Below are positions 17,440-26,600 of a stretch of DNA of 64,000 nt, one piece after another. The notes under the pieces were generated by a model. The model was not told the origin of the DNA and ran no database searches. It saw only the letters and a list, made by a program, of their open reading frames with translations. Numbering within the stretch: the stretch's first letter is position 1; each line of letters opens with the position of its first letter. Source of the stretch: an uncultured Methylocystaceae bacterium (GTDB lineage Bacteria > Pseudomonadota > Alphaproteobacteria > Rhizobiales > Beijerinckiaceae); assembly GCA_937870755.1 (NCBI GenBank), contig CALMZV010000018.1, positions 29,718 through 93,717 on the forward strand, given 5' to 3'. Made by a program: the position numbers and the translations under genes.

Positions 17440-18651
17440 ATGAAACTCGTCAAACGCGCCGTTGCGGCGCTGGGAATGGTGACGCTTGGCATGGCGCCGG
17501 CGCTCGCCCAGAAAGCCTACGGGCCGGGCGTGACCGATACGGAGATCAAGTTCGGCAACACCATGCCCTACAGCGGGCCGGCCTCGTCGCTCGGCACGGT
17601 CGGCAAGATCATGGGCGCCTATTTCGACATGATCAACGAGAAGGGCGGAATCAACGGGCGCAAGCTCAACATGATTTCGCTCGACGACGGATTCGCGCCG
17701 CCCAAGACCGTGGAAGCCGCCAAGCGGCTGGTGGAAAGCGATCAGGTGGCGTTCGTCTACGGCACGATGGGCACGGCGCCGTCATCGGCCATCGCCAAAT
17801 ACCTCAACGGCGCGAAGGTGCCGCATGTGTTCCTGATCTCCTCCGCCGCCAAGTGGAACGATCCGAAGAACATGCCGTGGTCGATCGCGCTGCCGTGGGC
17901 GCCGAACTATCCGACGGAAGCGGGCATCGATGTGCGCTATGCGCTCGCGAAGAATCCGGGCGCCAGGTTCGCGGTCCTCTACCAGAACGACGACGCCGGC
18001 AAGGAATATCTGCGCGGCGTGCGCGAGGCGCTGGGGGCGGACGCCGACAAGAAGATCGCGCTCGCATCCTCCTTTGAAGTGGTCGATCCAACGGTGGATT
18101 CTCAGATCGTGTCACTGGCGGCGACCAAGGCGGACGTGTTCCTCATCTACAGCGTCACGCCGCGCGCGTGCGCGCAGGCCATTCGCAAGGCCTGGGAGGT
18201 GGGCTGGCGGCCGCTGCGCTTCATTTCGTCGGGCTGCAACAATGTCGAGACGATCTTCAAGCCGGCGGGGCTCGACGCCTCGAAGGGGCTTCTGACGCTC
18301 GCCTCGCTCAAGCCGCTCGATCTCAACACGACGGATGCGGGCCTGCGCGGCTATATCGACTTCATGAAGGCGCGCGTGCCGGGCGTGGACGTCAACTATT
18401 CGTCCGGCCTCTATGCCTACATGAGCGCTGGCGCTCTGGTCGAACTGCTTAAGCAGTGCGGCGACAATCTCACGCGCGAAAACATCATGAAGCAGGCGGC
18501 CAATCTGAAGGGCGTGTCGCTGCCGCTGCTGATGCCCGGCATCACGCTCAACACGACGCCGGACGATTATTCACCGATCAAGGACGGATACATGATGGAG
18601 TTCGACGGCGAGAAATTCGTTAAAATCAGCGAACTCCTGAAAGCGAAATAG
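17440..18651 (+). CDS. ABC transporter substrate-binding protein (Leu/Ile/Val type)
   Basis: The 403-residue periplasmic protein has a Sec signal peptide (MKLVKRAVAALGMVTLGMAP, cleavage near ALAQ), followed by TDTEIKFGNTMPYSGPAS, the typical start of the LivJ-like fold. Further family features are YFDMINEKGGINGRKL and LVESDQVAFVYGTMGT. It binds a small molecule, possibly an amino acid, amide or carboxylate. The ribosome-binding site is GGGGAGGAAACC. No permease or ATPase genes lie nearby, so it is an orphan binding protein; the next gene is an acyl-CoA dehydrogenase. Confidence 0.9.
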   Translation: MKLVKRAVAALGMVTLGMAPALAQKAYGPGVTDTEIKFGNTMPYSGPASSLGTVGKIMGAYFDMINEKGGINGRKLNMISLDDGFAPPKTVEAAKRLVESDQVAFVYGTMGTAPSSAIAKYLNGAKVPHVFLISSAAKWNDPKNMPWSIALPWAPNYPTEAGIDVRYALAKNPGARFAVLYQNDDAGKEYLRGVREALGADADKKIALASSFEVVDPTVDSQIVSLAATKADVFLIYSVTPRACAQAIRKAWEVGWRPLRFISSGCNNVETIFKPAGLDASKGLLTLASLKPLDLNTTDAGLRGYIDFMKARVPGVDVNYSSGLYAYMSAGALVELLKQCGDNLTRENIMKQAANLKGVSLPLLMPGITLNTTPDDYSPIKDGYMMEFDGEKFVKISELLKAK

Positions 18652-18666
18652 GCAGCAACGATAGCG

Positions 18667-18698
18667 GCCGGCCCGGGCGGCGTCCGGGCCGGCTTTTT
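18667..18698 (+). terminator. Rho-independent terminator after the substrate-binding protein gene
   Basis: A perfect 10-bp GC-rich stem (GCCGGCCCGG / CCGGGCCGGC) with a seven-base loop is followed by five T residues, beginning 16 bases after the stop codon. It separates the gene from the acyl-CoA dehydrogenase gene that starts at 18719. Confidence 0.9.
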
Positions 18699-18718
18699 CA
18701 TGGACGGAAGGAAACAAA

Positions 18719-20032
18719 ATGGCGCAGGCGCGCAGCGAGAAGGTGGAAACCTACAAGGCCTTGCTCAACGACTTCATGGCCGAGCACATCTATCCGAACG
18801 AACGGCGCTTCTATCTCGAAGGCGAGCGGCTCGGGCCGTGGGCGGCCTATCCGATCGTCGAGGAACTGAAGCCGAAGGCGCGCGCACTCGGGCTGTGGAA
18901 CCTGTTCATGTCCGATCCGCACCACGGCGCCGGGCTGTCGAACGCCGAATATGCGCCGCTGTGCGAGATCATGGGTCGCTCCCTGCTCGCGCCGGAAGTG
19001 TTCAACTGCTCGGCGCCGGACACCGGCAATATGGAGACGATCCATCGCTACGGCACGGAGGAGCAGAAGAAGAAGTGGCTCACGCCGCTACTGAATGGCG
19101 AAATCCGCTCGGCCTTCGCCATGACGGAGCCGCTCGTCGCCTCCTCCGACGCCACGAACATTTCGTGCCAAGTGACGCGCGACGGCGATCATTACGTCAT
19201 CAACGGGCGCAAATGGTACACGACGGGTTCGACGCATCCCAACTGCCGCATCATGATCTTCATGGGCAAGACCTCGCCCGACAATCCCAACCGCCACGCG
19301 CAGCAGTCGATGATCCTGACGCCGCGCGACACGCCCGGCATCACCGTGCTGCGGCCGCTGCCGGTGTTCGGCTTCTACGGCCTGCCGGATCGCGCGTCCG
19401 AAGTGCTGTTCGAAAACGTGCGCGTGCCGGTGTCCAACGTGCTGCTGGGCGAGGGCAGGGGGTTCGAGATTGCGCAGGGACGTCTCGGTCCGGGGCGCAT
19501 TCATCACTGCATGCGGCTGATCGGCATGGCGGAGCGCATTCTCGAGCGCATGTGCCGGCGCGCCGAATTCCGCACGCCGTTCGGCAAGCCGCTCGCGGAA
19601 CAGACCGTCACGCTCGAACGCATCGCGGAGGCGCGGATCGCCATCGAGCAATGCCGGCTGCTGACGATGAAGGCGGCCGAGATGATGGACACGGTCGGCA
19701 ACAAGGAAGCCAAACAGGAAATCGCGATGATCAAGGTCGCCGCGCCCGCCATGGCCGAGAAGATCGTGGACTGGGCGATTCAGGCGTTCGGCGGCGGCGG
19801 CTCCAACAACGATCATTTCCTGTCGATGGCCTACGCGGTCGCGCGCCTGCTGCGGCTGGCCGACGGTCCGGACGAAGTGCACCGCAATCAGATCGGACGC
19901 CTGGAGCTGAAACGCCATCGCAACACCGACGTGCGGCGCACGGGCGGCGGCGCCGATGTCCTGTCGATCGACGAAATCCGCCACATGACGGCGAACGGCG
20001 CCTGGCCGCGGCCGGCCGGATGGAAGGAGTGA
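18719..20032 (+). CDS. Acyl-CoA dehydrogenase (ACAD10/11-like)
   Basis: This flavoprotein oxidises an acyl-CoA to a trans-2-enoyl-CoA. The 437 residues have the family's N-terminal helical part, a [16 protein letters not shown] segment (related to the usual [13 protein letters not shown]), the FAD/substrate region NGRKWYTTG, and a C-terminal helical domain with [12 protein letters not shown] and [15 protein letters not shown]. The overall pattern is like the ACAD10/ACAD11 group. Chain length is not predictable. A transcription terminator precedes it, and it may be followed by an 11-bp inverted repeat. Confidence 0.9.
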   Translation: MAQARSEKVETYKALLNDFMAEHIYPNERRFYLEGERLGPWAAYPIVEELKPKARALGLWNLFMSDPHHGAGLSNAEYAPLCEIMGRSLLAPEVFNCSAPDTGNMETIHRYGTEEQKKKWLTPLLNGEIRSAFAMTEPLVASSDATNISCQVTRDGDHYVINGRKWYTTGSTHPNCRIMIFMGKTSPDNPNRHAQQSMILTPRDTPGITVLRPLPVFGFYGLPDRASEVLFENVRVPVSNVLLGEGRGFEIAQGRLGPGRIHHCMRLIGMAERILERMCRRAEFRTPFGKPLAEQTVTLERIAEARIAIEQCRLLTMKAAEMMDTVGNKEAKQEIAMIKVAAPAMAEKIVDWAIQAFGGGGSNNDHFLSMAYAVARLLRLADGPDEVHRNQIGRLELKRHRNTDVRRTGGGADVLSIDEIRHMTANGAWPRPAGWKE

Positions 20033-20059
20033 AGGGGCGCGGCCGCAAGAGCCCGCACC

Positions 20060-20085
20060 CTTTGCTTGCACGCATGCAAGCAAAG
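20060..20085. other. Perfect 11-bp inverted repeat upstream of cytochrome c'
   Basis: CTTTGCTTGCA and its exact reverse complement flank the four bases CGCA, about 43 bases before the ATG of the cytochrome c' gene. No T-tract follows on the plus strand, so a simple terminator is unlikely. It could be a regulatory operator or a hairpin at the end of the acyl-CoA dehydrogenase message. I do not recognise the site as a known operator. Confidence 0.55.
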
Positions 20086-20127
20086 CTCGTCTAATATGAA
20101 ATTCCAGTTCGAAGAGGGAGATTTTGC

Positions 20128-20574
20128 ATGAAGAAGCTGGTCACGACCATTTTGGCCGCGACGGTTCTGGCCGCGGGCGCCGGTTTGAGCGTCGCAGCCG
20201 ACAATCCGATTGTCGAACGTCAGAAAATTTTCAAAGGCTGGGGCGACGTCACGAAGCAGCCCGGCGCCGCCCTGAAAGGCGAGGCGAAATTCGACCTCGC
20301 CGCCGCGCAGGCCGCGCTGAAGGCCTATGCGACGGATTCGGCCAGGCTGGCGACGCTTTTCCCCGACAATTCGAAGACCGGCAACGACACGGCCGCGCTG
20401 CCGAAAATCTGGCAGGAAAAGCCCAAGTTCGAAGCCATCTACAAGAAACTCGCCGAAGACGCCGGCAAGGCCTCCGCCGCAATCAAGGACGAGGCGACGT
20501 TCAAGACCGAGTTCGGCAAGGTGCTCGGCAATTGCAAGGCTTGCCACGACGACTACCGCCAGAAAAAATCCTGA
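20128..20574 (+). CDS. Class II cytochrome c (cytochrome c')
   Basis: The 148-residue periplasmic protein has a signal peptide (cleavage near VAADNP) and one C-terminal haem site, CKACH at residues 136-140, followed by DDYR as in cytochrome c'. Helices precede it. Cytochromes c' bind NO and CO at a five-coordinate haem, and others act in electron transfer. No Met is seen in the VERQKIFKGWGD segment where six-coordinate c556 types carry a ligand. The gene pairs with a b561-type cytochrome next door, separated by a terminator hairpin. Confidence 0.9.
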   Translation: MKKLVTTILAATVLAAGAGLSVAADNPIVERQKIFKGWGDVTKQPGAALKGEAKFDLAAAQAALKAYATDSARLATLFPDNSKTGNDTAALPKIWQEKPKFEAIYKKLAEDAGKASAAIKDEATFKTEFGKVLGNCKACHDDYRQKKS

Positions 20575-20589
20575 TCGGCGAAGCCGTTG

Positions 20590-20619
20590 CAAGGGCCGCT
20601 TCGGCGGCCCTTGTTTTTT
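20590..20619 (+). terminator. Rho-independent terminator between cytochrome c' and b561 genes
   Basis: A perfect 10-bp stem (CAAGGGCCGC / GCGGCCCTTG) with a UUCG-type TTCG loop is followed by six T residues. It sits 15 bases after the cytochrome c' stop and 29 bases before the b561 start, so it could make the two genes unequally expressed. Confidence 0.9.
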
Positions 20620-20647
20620 GCAGAGTATGGTTTCTCGGAGAGCATGA

Positions 20648-21352
20648 ATGAGCGATGTTGCTGCGCCGCGCCAGCAGGTTCTCGCCTGGGACCTTCCGAC
20701 GCGCGCGTTCAAATGGACGCTGGTCGCGCTCGTGTTCTTCGGCTGGCTGTCGAACGAGATCGGCCACGCGACGCCTGCGTGGCACAAGTGGAACGGCTAC
20801 GCGATTCTCGTTCTCGTCGTGTTTCGGCTGCTGTGGGGATTTTTCGGCGGCTCGACGGCGCGGTTCGCCAATTTCGTGCGCGGACCCGGCGCCGCCATCG
20901 GTTATCTGCGCGACGCGCTGGCAGGTTCCGGCCCACGCTATCTCGGGCACAATCCGCTCGGCGCATGTATGGTGCTGGCGCTCATCGCGATCGTCGGCGC
21001 GCAGGCTGCGACGGGTCTCTATGCGGCGGACGAGGACCGGCTCATTATTTCAGGACCTCTCGCCCGCACGGTCTCGGACGGTTGGGTCAATTTCGCCGCG
21101 CGTTGGCATCACCGCCTGTTCGATCTTCTGACAATCCTCATCGTCGTGCACGTCGCGGTCAATCTCTTCTATCAGTTCGTGAAGAGGGACCGGCTGATCA
21201 GCGCCATGGCGCGCGGCGTGAAGCCGGCGGACGATTTCGCCGATCACCGGGAAGCGCGCGCCGGCGCCCCGGCGGTCGCCGCTGCATGTCTTGCGGCCGC
21301 CATCGTCATCGTGTTCGGCGGCATGTTCGCGCTCGGCGGCAAGCCTTTCTGA
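20648..21352 (+). CDS. Cytochrome b561-type membrane protein
   Basis: The 234-residue protein has about five membrane segments and the haem-ligand histidines of diheme b-type cytochromes (for example NEIGHATPAWHKWNG, RWHHRLFDLL, IVVHVAVNLF). It belongs to the bacterial b561 family, which passes electrons between quinones and soluble proteins such as cytochromes c'. The short N-terminal VLAWDLPTRAFKW is typical. The ATG has GAGAGC upstream. It may donate electrons to the neighbouring cytochrome c', as inferred from gene order. Confidence 0.9.
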   Translation: MSDVAAPRQQVLAWDLPTRAFKWTLVALVFFGWLSNEIGHATPAWHKWNGYAILVLVVFRLLWGFFGGSTARFANFVRGPGAAIGYLRDALAGSGPRYLGHNPLGACMVLALIAIVGAQAATGLYAADEDRLIISGPLARTVSDGWVNFAARWHHRLFDLLTILIVVHVAVNLFYQFVKRDRLISAMARGVKPADDFADHREARAGAPAVAAACLAAAIVIVFGGMFALGGKPF

Positions 21353-21381
21353 ACGGGCGCGCGTTCGCCGCGCGCCGCATC

Positions 21382-22848
<1,467 letters not shown>

Positions 22849-22992
22849 TTATAGCGCCGGTCGGGTTTTGGGTAGGGGGCGTGGGCGCCCGGGCGCATAA
22901 CGCAAGCGGCGGCCTCCGGGCCGCCGTTCATGCGATCGAATTGTTCCCCGCCGCCGCGGTGGGAGAGGAAAAGGCGCCTGCGCCGGGCGGTG

Positions 22993-23394
22993 TCAGCCGG
23001 CCAGCAGATCCTCAATGGCCGCGCGCGCCTCGCTGGTCGCCTGTTCCAGCGCGCGCAGCGCTCCGGACGCGTCGCCCGCGGGCGTCGAAACGGCCTGTTC
23101 GTACCGTTCGGCGGCCGCGGCCACCGCCTTCGCCCCGACGGTGCGGGCGGAGCCCTTGAGCGTATGGGCGAGATCGGCGCGCCGCTTGGGGTCGGCGACC
23201 GCAGGGTCGGCCAGGCGGCCGATGATGTGGGCGGCCTGGCGATGGAAAAGCTGTAGCAGCTCGGATTCGAGCGCCCGGTCGCCCAGCGACTGGCGGGCGA
23301 GGTGGACGAGATCGAGCGTCAGCGCGGGCGTCGACCCGTGGTGGAAACGGTCCGCCGACATTGCAAGAGCGGGACTGGCCACTTCACCCTCCAT
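22993..23394 (-). CDS. Histidine phosphotransfer (Hpt) domain protein
   Basis: The product is a small helical Hpt domain. Its phospho-acceptor His lies in LAHTLKGSARTVGA (HxxKG motif). Hpt proteins pass phosphoryl groups between hybrid kinases and response regulators. I chose the ATG at 23394 (133 residues) because GGGAG lies about seven bases upstream; the ATG at 23433 (146 residues) is possible but lacks a clear site. The gene is near a GPR-like gene, but the kinase partner is unknown. CckA normally signals through ChpT, which is larger, so this is not ChpT. Confidence 0.85.
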   Translation of the reverse strand: MEGEVASPALAMSADRFHHGSTPALTLDLVHLARQSLGDRALESELLQLFHRQAAHIIGRLADPAVADPKRRADLAHTLKGSARTVGAKAVAAAAERYEQAVSTPAGDASGALRALEQATSEARAAIEDLLAG

Positions 23395-23568
23395 TCGGAC
23401 GCTCCCGCCGGGGACGGGGCGTTGGGGCAGCATGGCGAGGGACGGTTGAAAAAGCGGTTGATGCGATCGGCGCGAGCGTCCGCTCTCCGATTATGGTGTA
23501 GCGAGCGTTAACGACGTTTGGACATTCCGGGGCTCGCTTGGTTTCCATCGAAATCGACGAGGGGTAGA

Positions 23569-23584
23569 GTAACGGTTGGTTAAC
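23569..23584. promoter_or_regulatory. Imperfect CtrA-type box upstream of the GPR-like gene
   Basis: GTAA-N7-TTAAC (GTAACGGTTGGTTAAC) matches the CtrA consensus TTAA-N7-TTAAC except for the first T. It lies about 62-77 bases before the ATG at 23646. A single TTAAC occurs further upstream near 23507. Binding is not proven. Confidence 0.45.
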
Positions 23585-23645
23585 GGTCCGCAGGCGGGCG
23601 GATTCCGTGCAGTCCTTTTCGGACTGACAGCGTAAAGAGGCGTTC

Positions 23646-26600
23646 ATGGCGACCCAGCCAAAACCCCAGGATGCGGCGTCGGCCGCGCTTTCGGCCATCG
23701 AGGATGCGCTCAATCTGACGGGCGACGAGGCGCAGCGCGCGAATACGGCGAGCGCCGACGGCATGGTCGCGAGCGAAGCGTCCGGCGACAGCAAGCCCTT
23801 GAGATTGCCGGAAATCCGGGAGGACGAGCTGGCGGCGCGACCGGGCGCCGAACGGCCGGACCGGGAAACGGCGACGCCGGGCGCGCCGGCGACGCCCGCC
23901 AACGACGACCGCCGCACGGTCGGCCAGATTCTGCAGGCGATGCAGGTGCGGCCCTCGCCGACGCCGTTGATCGTCGCCGGCCTTGCGTCGCTGGTCTGGG
24001 CGGCGGTGTGGCTGTTCTTCGTCGCCACCAACCGCACGACGTTCTTCTCGGGCGAAACGCTGCGGATCGAGGCGGCCTACGGGGTGCTGGCGCTCGTCGG
24101 GCCCATCGCCTTCTTCTATACATTGGCGATCATCGCGCGGCGCGCGCAGGAAATGCGCCTGACCGCGCGCTCGATGACGGAAGTCGCGATGCGGCTGGCC
24201 GAGCCCGAGACGATCGCCACCGAACAGGTCATCACCCTGTCGCAGGCCATCCGCCGCGAGGTGGCCTCCATGGGCGACGGCATCGAGCGTGCGCTGGCGC
24301 GCGCCAGCGAGCTCGAAACGATGGTCCGTTCCGAAGTCTCGACGCTCGAACGCTCCTATGCCGACAACGAACGGCGCATCCGCACGCTGATCGACGAACT
24401 GTCGAACGAGCGCGAGGCGATCGTCAACAACGCCGAAAAAGTGCGCACGGCCATGACCGGCGCGCACGAAAACCTGTCGCAGACTCTCGCGCTCACGTCG
24501 CAGAACCTGGCTGACACGGTGAGCGAGGCCGGCAGCCGCGTGACGCTGTCGCTCGGCGCCAAGGGCGAGGAAATCTCGCAGTCGCTCGACACCACCAGCG
24601 AACGGCTTCTGGCCGGTCTGAACGCGCATGGCGCCGACATTGTCGGCCGGTTGGCGGATGCGAGCCAGACCGCCGCCCGCAGCCTGAACGAGGCGACCGA
24701 AACGGTCTCGAACCTGCTCGTCTCGCGCGTCGACGACGTGAACGAAAAACTGCGCCAGTCGGGCGAAATGCTTGCGCTCGATCTGCAGGGCCGTGGCGAA
24801 GACGTGGTGCGCCGGCTCGGCGCGCTCAGCGAACATGTGGGCGAGACGATTTCGGGCCATGGCGAAAACCTGATCGAGCGGCTGGCGGCGACGAGCGATC
24901 GGCTTCACCAAACGGTCGCGGTGCAGGGGCAGACGCTCGACGCGTCGATCGCGGAGACCGCGCAGCGCCTCGCCGACTCGCTGGCCGTCCGTGTGGCGGA
25001 AGCCAGCGAGACGCTCGGCGCGCAAGGAGAGCGCATGGCCGGCCTCCTGCGACGCATTCACGACGAGACGCGCGGCGAACTCGAACTGCACACGGAACGC
25101 GTGGTTTCGATGTTCGAGGCCAAGACCGGCGAGACGGCCGGCGCGCTGACGCGTCACGTGGACGGAACGGAGGCTCGGCTGATCGAGGCGGCCGAGCGCG
25201 CCCAATCCGGGTTTGCGGAGACCGCCGCCGCGCTGCAGGCGCGCGTGACGGAGACGACGGGTGCGGCGCAGTCCGCGTTCGCGCTCGCCGCGCACACCCT
25301 CTACCAGCATCTGGCGGACAAATCCGAGGAGACGCAGGCTGCCTTCCAGCAGAAGACCGCCGCGTTGCAGGCCCAATTCGCCGAAACGGCGGAGCGCGCC
25401 GTCAACGACCTCATCGCGCGCACGAGCGGCGTCGAACAGCAGTTCGCCGAAACGTCGGGCCAGGCCGCCAAGGCGATGGAAACGAACATCGGGGCGCTGC
25501 ACGAGAATTTCGCGACCAGCGCGCGCGATGCGCTTGCGGCGATCGAACGGCGCGCGGGCGACCTGCATATTCAGTTCGCCTCCACGGCCACCGATGCAGT
25601 GACCGCCATCGGCGCGCATGGCGACCGTCTCAACGAAGCTTTGGGGATGGCGATTTCCGAATTCGTCGGCACGCTGCACGAACGCGAACGCGAGACGGCG
25701 GCGCGCCTGGTCGCGCTCGGCGAGAACGTGGCGGAGGAATTCGCGCAGCGTCTGGAAACGGCCGAAGCCAATCTGCGCGCCAACGGCGGCGATCTGGTCA
25801 CGCGGCTGGAACGTCAGGCCGACGCGATCAACGCTGGCGTCGCCGACAGGTTCGAGGGGTTCGACAGCAAGCTCCGCGAGATTCTGGACGCGGCCGCCAC
25901 GCGGTTGCTCGAAGGCGGCGCGCAGCACAAGGACGCAGTCTTCTCGCGACTGGCCGCATTCGAAAGCACGCTGCAGGACCACGCGAGTTCTGCAGCCACG
26001 CGCATCGAAGCGCAGGGACGCGGGTTCGCGACGAATTTCGCCGAGCAGCTCGACGCCTTCTCCAAGGAATTTGCACATCGCGCGGGCGAAGCGGCCGCGC
26101 GCGTGGATTCGGAAGGGCAGGCGGCGAACGCGCGGATCGCCGAGCGTCTGGCGGCCTACGAGAGCGTGCTGGCCGAACATGTCGGCGGCTCGGCGCAGCG
26201 CATCGCCGACGCGTCGCGTCTGTTGTCGGAAGACGTCTCCGGTCATCTTACGGCCATCGAAAAGGCGGTGACGGTGTCAGGCGCCACGTTCAACAAACAG
26301 CTCGCCGAACGGGCGGCCGACATCGCGTCGCTGCTGACGGCGCAGGTCGACGCGTTCGAAGTGCGCTCGACTGCCAAGACGCGCGAAGCCGCCGAACGGC
26401 TCGACGCCCTCGCCGAGCGGATCGAAACGGGACTGGAGGCGCGTTCGCAGACGTTCAGCGAGGCGCTGGCGCGTCGCGCGATCGAAATCGCGCGCGTGCT
26501 GGGCGAAGGCGGGCGCGAGGTGACGCAGGCCCTCGACGCGAAAGCCAAGGAAATCGATACGGTGCTGCTCGAGCGGTCCAGCGCGCTCAGCGAGACGCTC

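Noticed and set aside
23580..26246. An 888-codon minus-strand frame inside the GPR-like gene
   Set aside because: It mirrors the repeats of the plus-strand gene and is Arg/His/Gly-rich with no fold signature.
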